From an uncultured Clostridia bacterium (GTDB taxonomy: Bacteria; Bacillota; Clostridia; Oscillospirales; Ruminococcaceae), in assembly GCA_947627465.1 (NCBI GenBank), contig CANQWD010000004.1, forward strand, positions 1 through 64,000: a DNA stretch of 64,000 nucleotides. The letters are read 5' to 3'. The notes beneath the pieces were generated by a model. It ran no database searches, was not told the DNA's origin, and was given only the letters and a program-made list of their open reading frames with translations. Made by a program: the position numbers and the translations under genes. Below are positions 1 through 8,825 of the stretch, in pieces. The stretch's first letter is position 1, and each line of letters opens with the position of its first letter.

Positions 1-22
1 TTCTTGTCAATTTCATATTTAT

Positions 23-51
23 ATTATAGCATAAATAGTCTTATTTGTCAA
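23..51 (-). promoter_or_regulatory. Sigma-A-type promoter reading out of the left edge
   Basis: On the minus strand a TTGACA box (46-51) and a TATAAT box (23-28) are 17 bp apart, a perfect vegetative promoter. It points left, so it should drive a gene beyond the window; nothing inside the window lies downstream. Confidence 0.75.
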
Positions 52-84
52 TACTTTTATGTGAACAGACTCTAATTTTATTTT

Positions 85-115
85 CGTTTCTGCCCCGCGC
101 AGCGGGGCAGAAACG
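85..115 (-). terminator. GC-rich hairpin after the permease gene
   Basis: A perfect 12-bp stem (85-96 with 104-115) with loop GCGCAGC lies just past the stop codon of the last gene of the minus-strand ABC operon. There is no clear U-run, so it may be a weak terminator, an mRNA-stabilising hairpin or a REP-like palindrome; similar CCCCGC-nnA-GCGGGG hairpins occur at 24085 and 51890. Confidence 0.5.
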
Positions 116-116
116 A

Positions 117-1265
117 TTACGTACTCTTCCTTGTAAATATCACCGCCGAAACGAGATAGCTAAGCGCCGCCGCGAGAGCTAAAATGCACATATTCGGCAG
201 AATGTTTATATCTGCGCCGTCCTCGAAGCCGCGCACCATACCCATAAGCCAATACTGCGGCACGATTTTTGCGATGTTTCCAACAGCGCCCAAGCCGTCG
301 CTTATCGGGAACCACGCGCCGCCCAGCATACTGCCAATAGTCGCGTAGCCCACGCCCACCGTCATAAGCGCCATCGAATTATTCATCAGCAGTCCGAACA
401 CCGTCGAAAGCCCCACGGAGAACAGCCCGAACAGCTCCATAGCCCCGAACACTGCTCCCCACGGTGCGGAAATGTCGCCGCTCGTCAGATACGCGAACGC
501 AATAAATATCACGTTCATCAAGGTGCAGCAGATAAATCCGAAAACGCTCACGCCGAGAACGTATTCCGAGGGCTTTATCGACGAGCATTTCATTCGGTTA
601 TACGTTCCGAGATTTCTGTCGTTCATTATCTGCCGCGAGATCATTATCGTTATCGCCGCGATAATGCAGGTCATAAATCCGATTGCGGAGCGAAACGCGC
701 CGTTCGCCAAAGCCTTTTCGTCAACCGCCGCGTTGCTCTCGGCGATTTTTATTTCGTTTGGCAATTTTTGAGAGCCTAACATTTCGGAAAACATTTCCTC
801 GTTGCCGTCGGCCGCCTTTGAGAGTACCGAAACCCCGCTCATATAGGAGTTCAGATACGCTTCGACAAACGCCGCGTTTTCGTAGTCGCCGAGCGTTGTG
901 AGTTCGAGCTTCTGCGGTTCTCCGTCAGCCGTCTTTTTGTAAAAATCGGTCGGTACTTCTATTATAGCAGAAATTTTTCTGTCAATCAAGTCCTTTGACA
1001 AAGAATCGTAATCTTTTTCGACGACTTCCATTTCGAGAGCGTCCTCAAAATAGCTTTTGAGGTTTTCGGTCGCCGTTTTGTTTTGTTCCGGGGAATGATC
1101 GCAAATACCGACCGTCACAGTGTCCGCGTTTGCAAAAACCTTGTTGTCGGGATTTGATAAGCCGTAGAACTGAAAACACATAAACGCGGCGGCTGTCAAT
1201 GAAATAAGTATCATCAGCTTGTTTTGGAGAACGCTGTTTTTAAATATTAGAGCTATGTTTTTCAC
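117..1265 (-). CDS. ABC-2 type transporter permease (382 aa)
   Basis: Membrane subunit of an ABC exporter. One N-terminal membrane segment (about residues 17-36) is followed by a roughly 165-residue extracytoplasmic region and five or so C-terminal membrane segments, the usual layout of ABC-2 exporters of the linearmycin/antibiotic-resistance kind. The start is the GTG at 1265: it has AAGGAGG upstream and overlaps the previous stop codon (GTGA), whereas a longer reading would run deep into the upstream gene. Last gene of a five-gene minus-strand operon that also supplies a second permease and the ATPase. The substrate cannot be read from sequence; LnrLMN-type export of amphipathic compounds is the closest analogy, and that is an inference. 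Confidence 0.85.
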   Translation of the reverse strand: MKNIALIFKNSVLQNKLMILISLTAAAFMCFQFYGLSNPDNKVFANADTVTVGICDHSPEQNKTATENLKSYFEDALEMEVVEKDYDSLSKDLIDRKISAIIEVPTDFYKKTADGEPQKLELTTLGDYENAAFVEAYLNSYMSGVSVLSKAADGNEEMFSEMLGSQKLPNEIKIAESNAAVDEKALANGAFRSAIGFMTCIIAAITIMISRQIMNDRNLGTYNRMKCSSIKPSEYVLGVSVFGFICCTLMNVIFIAFAYLTSGDISAPWGAVFGAMELFGLFSVGLSTVFGLLMNNSMALMTVGVGYATIGSMLGGAWFPISDGLGAVGNIAKIVPQYWLMGMVRGFEDGADINILPNMCILALAAALSYLVSAVIFTRKST

Positions 1266-2356
1266 GCGTTTTTCCTCCTTGTGTTTACTTTGATCCAGCC
1301 TATCAGCATAAGCGCGGCGAATATCACGAGCGACCATATAATAACGTTTATCGCCCGTTCCGTCCGACCGAATACCGTTAAATCGAAAGCCGCTTCCATA
1401 ATTATGTTGGGCGGAAGATATTCGGAAACTCCCTTTATGGCAATATCCGCTTGAAATGTTCCCGAAAAGAAAAGCATAATCCAGTTTATCGGCATAAGCA
1501 CCGCCCAAGTCTGCATTTTCGGGAACAGAAGATTTACGCAGACCCCGACCGCCAAAGTCGCCAGCGACGCGCAGATAAACATTGCGAACAGCAGAAGATT
1601 TTCGCCGAATGTCGCGCAGAAATGCGCTCCGAAAAACGCTGCGCTGACGCACATAACCACGCCGACCTGCACGAACACCAGCGGCAGATGCCCGACTATT
1701 TTCCCGAAATATACCGTTGTGCGGCTTACGGGCGAGATATTAAGGCGATTTATCGTTTTGCAGGTGTATTCTATGTGGTATGCCTCCGCGCCGCTTATCA
1801 TCGCGCCGAAAAAAATTATCACCACCGTCATTGCCACGGCGTAATAGTCCATCATAGTGCGCGTTCTGCCAAAGTCTTTCGGCTCTACCAAATTTTCATC
1901 GGTGACTTCGATATTTGCGAGAGCCTGCGGGTTCTTTTCCGCGACCGCCGCGTAAGCCGCCGCGTTTTGATTGTAGCCGTCTATAAGTGCCTTTACCGTG
2001 CGGTTTTGCACAGCGTTTTTGCCGTTGTAGACCGTTATTTCCGAGCCGTTTAGCTCCACGGCGGCGGAGTATTTTTCGGCGGCGCTTTCTAGCTCGTCAG
2101 CGCCTATCTTCTCCGCGTTTATCACGTTTTCCTCGTCGAGCGAGAGGATAAATTCCTCAAACGCGTTCGCGGAATAATCGCTGCTTTCCGCGCAGTAGGC
2201 AAGGTTTATTTCGCCTACAACGTCGTCGGAGACCTCGATGTTTTCAAGCAGCGTTCCGAGGAAAAACGTGCAAAGGCTCGGAAACAACATGCTGAAAAAT
2301 ATCGTAGTGCCGCTGCGGAAACAGGAGCGCACCGCGTTTAAAATTACTTGCAACAT
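1262..2356 (-). CDS. ABC-2 type transporter permease (364 aa)
   Basis: Second membrane subunit of the exporter. It has an N-terminal membrane segment (about residues 18-38), an extracytoplasmic region up to about residue 170, then about five membrane segments ending in a basic tail (KVNTRRKNA). It overlaps the following permease by 4 bp, which points to coupled translation and probably a heterodimeric membrane domain. The two permeases share layout but not obvious sequence identity. Membership of the ABC-2 family is clear from layout and from the ATPase upstream; the transported compound is unknown. Confidence 0.85.
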   Translation of the reverse strand: MLQVILNAVRSCFRSGTTIFFSMLFPSLCTFFLGTLLENIEVSDDVVGEINLAYCAESSDYSANAFEEFILSLDEENVINAEKIGADELESAAEKYSAAVELNGSEITVYNGKNAVQNRTVKALIDGYNQNAAAYAAVAEKNPQALANIEVTDENLVEPKDFGRTRTMMDYYAVAMTVVIIFFGAMISGAEAYHIEYTCKTINRLNISPVSRTTVYFGKIVGHLPLVFVQVGVVMCVSAAFFGAHFCATFGENLLLFAMFICASLATLAVGVCVNLLFPKMQTWAVLMPINWIMLFFSGTFQADIAIKGVSEYLPPNIIMEAAFDLTVFGRTERAINVIIWSLVIFAALMLIGWIKVNTRRKNA

Positions 2357-2423
2357 ATTATGATCGTGCTCCCGCGTGGAGCACTACTCCTTTCGAGTTT
2401 TGTATGGAACATTATGAAAATGT

Positions 2424-3053
2424 TCAAGGTGATTTTCGGATCAGCTTTTCAAGCGAAACAATCATAAGCGGAGCATACATACACAACAAACTCAGCCGTT
2501 GCCAGAGTCCCTCATATGAAATGATCGTGCCGGAAAACTGCTCCTTGTCGGACATAATGAACAACGCGAAAAATGCTACAGCCGCCGCAAAAAATATCAG
2601 CGAGACAACGCCGACCGCGGTTTTCTTTTCGCGAAACGAAAGCAGCGCCGTAAACAAGGGGCAAAAGGTCAGCGCCGTAAATCCGACTGTTGAGCCGATA
2701 CCGTGAATTTTCGCCGCTGTCGTTGTCAGCTCCTTTGTTTCACCTACGGGGAAAATTCCCGATAAAATACATCCTCCGACCGCATACACGGCAACGATCG
2801 CCGAAAGCCATACCGCAAGCGGCATGGAGACCGCGGAATATGTTTTGTACAGTGTAACCGCCGAAAAAGCAAAACCCGCTCCCGCGATTATAAGCCAACA
2901 ATTATACAGCGCCGAAAGCGGTCTGCCGTTGTTGCCGAGCGCGCTCATAACCGTTGTAAGATGATCGTATTCGCTGAACGGTGCGATAAAAAACGGTATG
3001 AGAAGATCGCCCGCCGCGGCTATCAAAAGTACTAGAAAGCGTTTATCGGTCAA
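2424..3053 (-). CDS. DUF998-like membrane protein (209 aa)
   Basis: Integral membrane protein with about six predicted helices. The opening segment (residues about 5-60, with SEYDHLTTVMSALG) and the later FPVGETKELTTTAAKIHG region look like the DUF998 family, whose function is not established. It sits between the ATPase and the permeases of the export operon, 35 bp downstream of the ATPase gene, so it is probably co-transcribed and may be an accessory of that transporter. The family call rests on motif resemblance, not a search. Confidence 0.7.
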   Translation of the reverse strand: MTDKRFLVLLIAAAGDLLIPFFIAPFSEYDHLTTVMSALGNNGRPLSALYNCWLIIAGAGFAFSAVTLYKTYSAVSMPLAVWLSAIVAVYAVGGCILSGIFPVGETKELTTTAAKIHGIGSTVGFTALTFCPLFTALLSFREKKTAVGVVSLIFFAAAVAFFALFIMSDKEQFSGTIISYEGLWQRLSLLCMYAPLMIVSLEKLIRKSP

Positions 3054-3088
3054 TATGATTTACCTGCTCCTTTCGGCATTTTCATTCC

Positions 3089-4036
3089 TTACCTCAACTC
3101 TCTGCCCGTAAGCGCGATAAACACGTCCTCAAGGTTCATTGATTCGCTCGTTATGCCCAAAATCGGCAAGCCGCGGCTCTTGATATGCTCCAAATAAAGC
3201 GTGAAATCCTTGGCGGACGCGTTTATTTCGAGGACTATTACACCATCCTCAATACGCGCTTTCTTCACGTCGGGCAGCTTCGACATCTCCGCGAGAAAAT
3301 CCTTTTCATTGAAGTTCGATTTGATTTCCGTAGTGATTTTGAGGACTTTGCTGTCGCTTACCGTTGAGATAAGCTCCCGTTCCGTACCGACAGCTACGGA
3401 TTTTCCGTGGTCGATTATAAGTATCCTGTCGCAGATGTCCTCAACCTCGTTCATATAGTGAGACGTGTAAATTACCGTTGCGCCCCTGTCGCGGAGGGTC
3501 TTTATCGAGCCTAAAATATGTTCGCGGGACTGCGCGTCTACGCCGACCGTGGGTTCGTCCATTATGATAAGTTTGGGGTCGTGAGCTATTCCGCAAGCGA
3601 TATTCAAGCGCCTTTGCATACCGCCCGACATCTTTTTCGGCTTCATTTTCGCCTTGTCGGAAAGCCCGACAAATTCCAGAGCCTCTTTTACCGCCGAATT
3701 AAGTTTTGTGCCTCTTAATCCGTAAAGCGACGCGAAAAATCTCACGTTTTCCTCCGCACTCAAAAACGGATAGAGCGCTATATCCTGCGGCACCATACCG
3801 ATAAGCCGCCGCGCTTTTTCCTTGTCCTTGATTATGTCCGCGCCGTCTACCGTAATGGTGCCCTTGCCGAAATCGCTGAGCGTAGTAATAACGTTCATAG
3901 TGGTGGACTTTCCCGCGCCGTTTGGTCCCAAAAGCCCGAAGATTTCGCCCTCGTGTACGGAGAAACTCAAATCGTCTACCGCGCAAAAATCGCCGTAATT
4001 CTTCGTAAGATTTTTTACGCTTAAAAATTCTTTCAT
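3089..4036 (-). CDS. ABC transporter ATP-binding protein (315 aa)
   Basis: Nucleotide-binding subunit that powers the two permeases downstream. Visible motifs: Walker A GPNGAGKST (residues 37-45), Q-loop glutamine in MVPQD (84), signature SGGMQ (137-141), Walker B LIIMDEP (156-162) and the H-loop in IYTSHYMNE (about 193). The roughly 100-residue C-terminal extension after the nucleotide-binding fold is typical of ABC-2 drug and antibiotic exporters. The start at 4036 follows AAAGGGATAAATAACT. All key catalytic residues are present. Confidence 0.95.
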   Translation of the reverse strand: MKEFLSVKNLTKNYGDFCAVDDLSFSVHEGEIFGLLGPNGAGKSTTMNVITTLSDFGKGTITVDGADIIKDKEKARRLIGMVPQDIALYPFLSAEENVRFFASLYGLRGTKLNSAVKEALEFVGLSDKAKMKPKKMSGGMQRRLNIACGIAHDPKLIIMDEPTVGVDAQSREHILGSIKTLRDRGATVIYTSHYMNEVEDICDRILIIDHGKSVAVGTERELISTVSDSKVLKITTEIKSNFNEKDFLAEMSKLPDVKKARIEDGVIVLEINASAKDFTLYLEHIKSRGLPILGITSESMNLEDVFIALTGRELR

Positions 4037-4089
4037 AGTTATTTATCCCTTTCATGTTCTTAAACTCGAATGCGTAAACAACGCGTTCA

Positions 4090-4557
4090 TTAGTATATGG
4101 GAATAACGCCGTTGTATTTTTCCGCTTTTTCCAACAGCGGACCTTTTGCTCCCATTGTAAAGGCTATATCGCTGCTGCGTATGGAAAGCAGCTCCATTCC
4201 GGGCGCAATATTCAAAAAGTTCATCATATCCTCGGATAGTATGAGTTTCCCGTCTGAAGAAATGTCAGTCCAACAATAAAATCGTCCTTTGTATCTGATG
4301 AACTCACCGGAATGTGATGTGTAATTCATAAGTTCCGGCGTTTCTTTTAGAATATGCCCGAGTTTTGACGGATTTAGCAATCCCTTGCGCGTAACGCAAA
4401 ATCCGCCGGTGATTTTACTTCCGGTAAATAAATACACTTTTTTATCATTTATGATGTGATACTCTTCTATTGCCTGATCGGGAAGCCTAACGGTACCGTC
4501 TTCGCGAATTACGGATTTTCCGAAAATAAACTTCCCGCCCTTGTTCATCTGCGGCAT
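4090..4557 (-). CDS. Small AbrB-like protein of unknown function (155 aa)
   Basis: First gene of the ABC exporter operon. I do not recognise a named family. The chain has two similar halves, GKSVIREDGTVRLPDQAI near residue 13 and SSDGKLILSEDMMNFL near 100, each followed by a hydrophobic, glycine-containing stretch. This resembles swapped-hairpin AbrB/SpoVT-like elements (GKIxIPxEhxxxLxI...G). It could therefore be a transcription factor acting on the repeated GGTGACAT sites just upstream (4561-4642), but this is inference; no helix-turn-helix is visible. Confidence 0.6.
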   Translation of the reverse strand: MPQMNKGGKFIFGKSVIREDGTVRLPDQAIEEYHIINDKKVYLFTGSKITGGFCVTRKGLLNPSKLGHILKETPELMNYTSHSGEFIRYKGRFYCWTDISSDGKLILSEDMMNFLNIAPGMELLSIRSSDIAFTMGAKGPLLEKAEKYNGVIPIY

Positions 4558-4560
4558 AAG

Positions 4561-4642
4561 ATGTCACCGCCTTTCCGTATATCAGTATATCACATTTTCG
4601 GCGCGTGCACAAGTGACATTCGCGGATTTTCGGGGTGACATT
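4561..4642 (-). promoter_or_regulatory. Promoter of the ABC operon with three GGTGACAT-like sites
   Basis: On the minus strand, a -35 TTGTGC (4607-4612) and a -10 TATACT (4584-4589) are 17 bp apart and lead into the 4557 gene. The sequence GTGACATT occurs at 4613-4620 and 4635-4642, and an inverted copy (ATGTCACC) at 4561-4568 next to the start codon. Repeats placed upstream of -35 and downstream of -10 look like operator sites for a repressor or activator. Confidence 0.5.
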
Positions 4643-4667
4643 TGTCATAAAATATCTTTAAAACATA

Positions 4668-4696
4668 TTGAAAAATCAAATAGAGTATGTTATAAT
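4668..4696 (+). promoter_or_regulatory. Sigma-A promoter for the HD-GYP gene
   Basis: TTGAAA (4668-4673) and TATAAT (4691-4696) are separated by 17 bp, about 40 bp ahead of the start codon at 4735. Confidence 0.75.
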
Positions 4697-4734
4697 ATAA
4701 TTATATATTGTAAAAAAAGTCGGGAGAAAAGGCT

Positions 4735-6642
4735 ATGAAAAAGCATTTTGAACGAAATCAGTTAATACTTACAATGATAGTTGTATTCATTGCTTTGACG
4801 ATACTGTCCGTGTTTACTATCTCAACATTCAGTCATAAGTCCCGATCGGATGCCGTCGCTTTGGGGCAGAGCGTTATGATACAGGAGCACGAACAGGTAT
4901 CCTCGTATATGTCCAGAGCGTATGACGCCGTTCAGAACGCCGCCATAAACATTGAGTTTATGATGCGCGAGAATGCGGGCTTGGATAAAATAGAAAAGTA
5001 TATGAAAGAGCAGACGCTTTATTTTTCGGAATTTATAGATGAGAATTTCACGGGCATTTACGGCTGCATAAACGGAAAGTATATGGACGGCACCGATTGG
5101 GTGCCCGAAGACGACTATGTTCCCACCGAAAGAGATTGGTATACAAAGGCAATCAAGGGCAACGGAGAACCCGTGATAGTGGATCCGTATCTTGACGCTA
5201 AAACCAACAGCATTATGCTTTCGATAAGCCGAATGCTGTATGATGGAGAAAGCGTGATCTCGGTGGATATAGTAATGGACAAATTTCAGGAAATAGCCGA
5301 GACCATCACGCTTGACGGCAAGGGCTACGGCTTTATTTGCGATACCGCCCGCCTGATGATAGCTCATTCGGATCCCATGCTCAAAGGCGCGGATTTTGCC
5401 GATGATGAGGAAATGAACCGTCTTTTCGACAGGGTTTTTGAGATCGAAGACAGCGGATATTTTGAGTTCAATCGAAATAACATAGACTGCACCGTTTTCG
5501 CGGACAACGTTATCGGAAACTGGTATGATGTAGTTGTAATAGATAACTCCAAACTTTATCAGGAGACCTTGGAGCTTACGCAAAACAGCATATTCGCCGC
5601 TTCGGTGATCTATCTGATTATCGCGCTTTTCAGTGTGACGTCTTACAGAAGATCGTATAACTATATTAAGATGGTAGAGGAAAGCACCAAAAAAGTGGAG
5701 CACGTCACCAACGCTTCGCTTAGGGCGCTCGCCCGCGCGATAGACGCAAAAGATAAGTATACGCAGGGACATTCGCTGCGCGTTGCTTCATACAGCCGCA
5801 AAATAGCCGAGGCAATGGGAAAGGATATCTTCGAGCAAAACGAGATATACAAATCCGCGCTGCTGCATGATATCGGTAAGATACGCATTCCCGATGATAT
5901 AATCAACAAGCCCGGAAAGCTTACCGACGAGGAGTTCAATTACATAAAGCTTCACACGGTCGCGGGCTATGGAATATTGCGGGATATCACCGAAGATCCC
6001 ATGCCGGCGCTATGTGCAAAGCTCCACCATGAGCGCTACGACGGCAGCGGCTATCCAACGGGAATATCGGGCGAAAATATTCCCGAGTACGCGCGTATAA
6101 TCTCCGTTGCCGATTCCTATGACGCAATGGCTTCAAACCGCAGCTATCGAAACGTTCTGCCGCAGGAAGTTGTAAGAAGCGAGATAGAAAAGGGAAAAGG
6201 GACGCAGTTTGATCCCGATATCGCCGATATTATGCTCGAGATAATCGACAAAGACACGAACTATGAGTTGAAACAGCAAGCCGACGCGAAGAAGAACATT
6301 CTGATCATAGATAAAACCGCGGCAGGCTGCGCACAGCTGATGTCCGCGTTTGAAAGCGAACCACAATACAACGTGCTCGCCGCCGATTCCGAACACGAAG
6401 CTCAGCTGCTTTTGGAAAAGGAGCACATCGACCTCATTATGCTCGATGAAAATACGATTGAAAAGCCGGCTAACGAGATACAACAATTTTATCGGGAAAA
6501 ATACGATATCCCGGTACTTTTCGTAATCAATAAAAAGAGCCAGATTCGCCAATCGTTGACTAATCTTCAAGTCAACGACTACGTAACCAAACCGATATCC
6601 ACCGAAATGTTTCTTGAGATAATTCACAGCACATTGTTTTAA
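4735..6642 (+). CDS. Membrane HD-GYP signalling protein with sensor and receiver-like domains (635 aa)
   Basis: Predicted cyclic-di-GMP phosphodiesterase. An N-terminal membrane helix (about 12-32) and a second (about 286-305) bracket an extracytoplasmic dCache-like sensor (40-280; TERDWYTKAIKGNG near 140). The HD-GYP domain spans about 330-510, with HDIGK near 378 and HHERYDGSGYP near 430, so the metal ligands and the GYP motif are intact. The final 115 residues resemble a response-regulator receiver: the aspartate in LIMLDEN and the lysine in YVTKP are kept, but the usual acidic pair near its start reads IDK. The start has GGGAGAAAAGG upstream. It is monocistronic, with a terminator at 6702. 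Confidence 0.9.
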   Translation: MKKHFERNQLILTMIVVFIALTILSVFTISTFSHKSRSDAVALGQSVMIQEHEQVSSYMSRAYDAVQNAAINIEFMMRENAGLDKIEKYMKEQTLYFSEFIDENFTGIYGCINGKYMDGTDWVPEDDYVPTERDWYTKAIKGNGEPVIVDPYLDAKTNSIMLSISRMLYDGESVISVDIVMDKFQEIAETITLDGKGYGFICDTARLMIAHSDPMLKGADFADDEEMNRLFDRVFEIEDSGYFEFNRNNIDCTVFADNVIGNWYDVVVIDNSKLYQETLELTQNSIFAASVIYLIIALFSVTSYRRSYNYIKMVEESTKKVEHVTNASLRALARAIDAKDKYTQGHSLRVASYSRKIAEAMGKDIFEQNEIYKSALLHDIGKIRIPDDIINKPGKLTDEEFNYIKLHTVAGYGILRDITEDPMPALCAKLHHERYDGSGYPTGISGENIPEYARIISVADSYDAMASNRSYRNVLPQEVVRSEIEKGKGTQFDPDIADIMLEIIDKDTNYELKQQADAKKNILIIDKTAAGCAQLMSAFESEPQYNVLAADSEHEAQLLLEKEHIDLIMLDENTIEKPANEIQQFYREKYDIPVLFVINKKSQIRQSLTNLQVNDYVTKPISTEMFLEIIHSTLF

Positions 6643-6701
6643 TTGACCGCGGACAAAACTCTTTATAGGTACTCTTTAGGTACTCTTAATAAAGAATAAA
6701 T

Positions 6702-6745
6702 CGCTCTCCCTCGTTTGGCAAAATAGGGGAGAGCGTTTAATTTTT
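6702..6745 (+). terminator. Intrinsic terminator after the HD-GYP gene
   Basis: CGCTCTCCC (6702-6710) pairs with GGGAGAGCG (6727-6735), followed by TTTAATTTTT. A second, imperfect GC-rich hairpin (CCGGCT at 6761-6766 with AGCCGG at 6792-6797) follows and resembles the REP-like hairpins elsewhere in the window. Confidence 0.8.
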
Positions 6746-6848
6746 CGGACTTATTTTCTTCCGGCTTTCCGCTCCGCGCAGGCGGGCGGAGAGCCGGATA
6801 AACTATCTAAAGTTTTTAGAGACGCCCTAAAAAATTTCCAAAAAGTAC

Positions 6849-6877
6849 TTGACAAATAAAAAGCTCCATGATATAAT
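6849..6877 (+). promoter_or_regulatory. Sigma-A promoter for the SPFH gene
   Basis: TTGACA (6849-6854), 17 bp, TATAAT (6872-6877). The promoter lies about 325 bp before the SPFH start codon, so the transcript has a long leader that contains a complete miniature element (6971-7164). Confidence 0.8.
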
Positions 6878-6970
6878 ATTACCAAGATATCAATTTGATA
6901 TCACTTCGAGCAAAACGCGCCGAGACACTTTTGTATTGCACAAGAGCGGGGATTTGCGGAAGCGTTTTGA

Positions 6971-7164
6971 GGCAACATCGCGCAATTACCGGCTAACGCC
7001 TTTGCCGCCCGCTTGCTTGCATATTTTACGTCATATTGCACAATTCGTCCTCGCAAGGCGTCAGCCTTGCTTCGTCCTCATTGTACAAGCGTTGAGCAAA
7101 GCTCAACCCGCTGACAGAAAAATCTGACTGCGCAATCGGACAGCAATAATTGTGCGGTGTTGCC
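6971..7164. repeat. Family-1 miniature inverted-repeat element, copy 1
   Basis: The left end GGCAACATCGCGCAATTA and right end TAATTGTGCGGTGTTGCC are inverted copies. The element is flanked by direct TTGA repeats (6967-6970 and 7165-7168), which look like a 4-bp target duplication. It has no coding capacity and sits in the 5' leader of the SPFH gene. Confidence 0.8.
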
Positions 7165-7202
7165 TTGAAAACCTCAATTTAATTAGTTAGGAGTGTGTGA
7201 TT

Positions 7203-8156
7203 ATGAATGATGAAAGAAAAAAGAATATTTATGAGGAAAAGGAGATCCGAGCGGCAAGCGGTTGGGGAATGTTCTTTTTGACGTTCCTGTTGATGCTGGG
7301 GGCGTTGGCGCTGCTGATATACGGCGGTACGCAAAGCACCGAAGATAAGGCTCATTGGGGAGTATTGGTCGGTATTTTGTGGCTGTGTATCGGATGGCTG
7401 CCGTTTAAGGGCTTGAAAATAATCCGTCCGAACGAGGCGGTCGTGCTTACCCTTTTCGGTAAATACATGGGCACGCTGAAAAAAGAGGGCTTCTGGTTTG
7501 TGAACCCGTTTGCGGGGGCTGTACTTCCGGCGGGCGTTACGATTGCGCAAAAAGGCTCGACGTCGGGGCTTGGAAAGATATCGCTAAAAACAATGACCCA
7601 CGACAACGGTATGCAGAAAATAAACGACCTTTCGGGAAATCCGATCGAAGTCGGAATTGTTGTGACATGGCGCGTTGTGAATACGGCAAAGGCGCTCTTT
7701 AACGTGGAAAACTACTCGCAGTTTTTGTCCATTCAAGCGGACACGACATTGCGCGACGTAGCACGGCTCTACCCTTACGACAGCACTGACAGCGACGAGA
7801 AAACTCTCCGCGGTTCGAGCGTTGAGGTTTCGGCGCAGCTGAAAGAATTGCTCCAGAAACGCGTTGAGGGCGCGGGCTTGGAGATAATCGAAGCGCGAAT
7901 CGCACACCTCGCTTACGCTCAGGAGATAGCGGCGGCAATGCTCCAGAGACAGCAGGCTACCGCGATAATCGAAGCTCGCCAGAAGATAGTAGACGGCGCG
8001 GTCGGTATGGTGGAAATGGCGCTGAACAAGCTGTCGGAAAGCAACGTCTGCGAACTCGACGAGGAGCGCAAGGCACAAATGGTATCCAATCTTCTCGTAG
8101 TCCTCTGCGGAAACAAGGACGCGCAGCCTATCGTTAATTCGGGGAGCATTTACTGA
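7203..8156 (+). CDS. SPFH/band 7 domain membrane protein (317 aa)
   Basis: Stomatin/prohibitin-like protein, generally a membrane-microdomain scaffold. Two N-terminal hydrophobic segments (about 20-40 and 50-65) precede the SPFH domain that opens with IRPNEAVVLTLFGKY (about 75) and runs through IEVGIVVTWRV to LRGSSVEVSAQLKELLQ. A helical tail (240-315) with EEIAAAMLQRQQA-type heptads is expected to oligomerise. Start chosen at the ATG 9 nt after AGGAG; a GTG 6 nt earlier is too close. It leads a run of small genes (RHH protein, SdpI-like proteins) on the same strand. Confidence 0.9.
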   Translation: MNDERKKNIYEEKEIRAASGWGMFFLTFLLMLGALALLIYGGTQSTEDKAHWGVLVGILWLCIGWLPFKGLKIIRPNEAVVLTLFGKYMGTLKKEGFWFVNPFAGAVLPAGVTIAQKGSTSGLGKISLKTMTHDNGMQKINDLSGNPIEVGIVVTWRVVNTAKALFNVENYSQFLSIQADTTLRDVARLYPYDSTDSDEKTLRGSSVEVSAQLKELLQKRVEGAGLEIIEARIAHLAYAQEIAAAMLQRQQATAIIEARQKIVDGAVGMVEMALNKLSESNVCELDEERKAQMVSNLLVVLCGNKDAQPIVNSGSIY

Positions 8157-8198
8157 TGAACAAGAAAATAAGCTCGATAAAATAAGAGGTGAAAAGTA

Positions 8199-8393
8199 TT
8201 GAGCGACGAGGAAAAAAACTCAGCTAAAGAAAAGGCGAAAAAGCAGATACCGCTTAGGCTCTCCGCGTCGCTTTACGCGGAGCTTATGCAGTGGGCGGAG
8301 GACGACTTCCGTTCAGTGAACGGTCAAATCGAGTATCTTCTCACCGAGTGCGTGAAGCACCGCAAAAAGAAAAACGGCGGCGATGACAATTGA
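8199..8393 (+). CDS. Small ribbon-helix-helix (Arc-like) protein (64 aa)
   Basis: The core [20 protein letters not shown] followed by [13 protein letters not shown] fits the beta strand and two helices of Arc/MetJ-type DNA-binding proteins. In some Firmicutes such small proteins sit beside SPFH genes. It starts at a TTG with AGAGGTG upstream; no in-frame ATG is available. It lies 42 bp after the SPFH gene and is probably co-transcribed. A DNA-binding role is inferred from the fold pattern only. Confidence 0.75.
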   Translation: MSDEEKNSAKEKAKKQIPLRLSASLYAELMQWAEDDFRSVNGQIEYLLTECVKHRKKKNGGDDN

Positions 8394-8432
8394 CAGCTGA
8401 CAATGTACGGTTGACAGCTACGGAGGTGGATC

Positions 8433-8816
8433 ATGAATTACAACGTGGTGAATCTGTTAAGCGAACTTATCGCGCCCGTAATCGTGACGTTGGTGTCGCT
8501 TGCAATGTGGAAAAATCCGCCCCGAATGAATGAGGGAGTTGGCTATAAAACGCGGCGTTCTCAAAGCTCCGAGGAAGCGTGGAATTTCGCGCAGGTGTAC
8601 TCGGGGCGGCTGATGACGCTTATCTTTGCGGGGTACACCGCGCTTACGGTGATCGTCGGGCTTGTCGGTATTTTGATGAATTTCGGCGAGGGAACGGGTC
8701 TCGCGGTGCTTATCGCGCAGAGCGTTGTGCTTGTGGTTTTAATTATTGTGATAATCGTCATTACGGAAAACAAGCTGAAAACGCTGTTTGACGAGAACGG
8801 CAAGCCGCGCGAATGA
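8433..8816 (+). CDS. SdpI-like membrane protein (127 aa)
   Basis: Three to four membrane helices with the family hallmark GYKTRRSQSSEEAWNFAQ at residues about 37-54, as in the SdpI/YhfL (PF13630) group. SdpI itself is the immunity protein and signal-transduction component against the SdpC toxin, but most homologues have no proven role and no sdpC-like gene is visible here. GGAGG precedes the ATG. A second copy follows 9 bp downstream. Confidence 0.85.
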   Translation: MNYNVVNLLSELIAPVIVTLVSLAMWKNPPRMNEGVGYKTRRSQSSEEAWNFAQVYSGRLMTLIFAGYTALTVIVGLVGILMNFGEGTGLAVLIAQSVVLVVLIIVIIVITENKLKTLFDENGKPRE

Positions 8817-8825
8817 GGTGATCTT

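Noticed and set aside
6849-7127. Plus-strand frame of 92 codons before the SPFH gene
   Set aside because: It begins at the -35 box and runs through the family-1 element; it cannot be translated as read.
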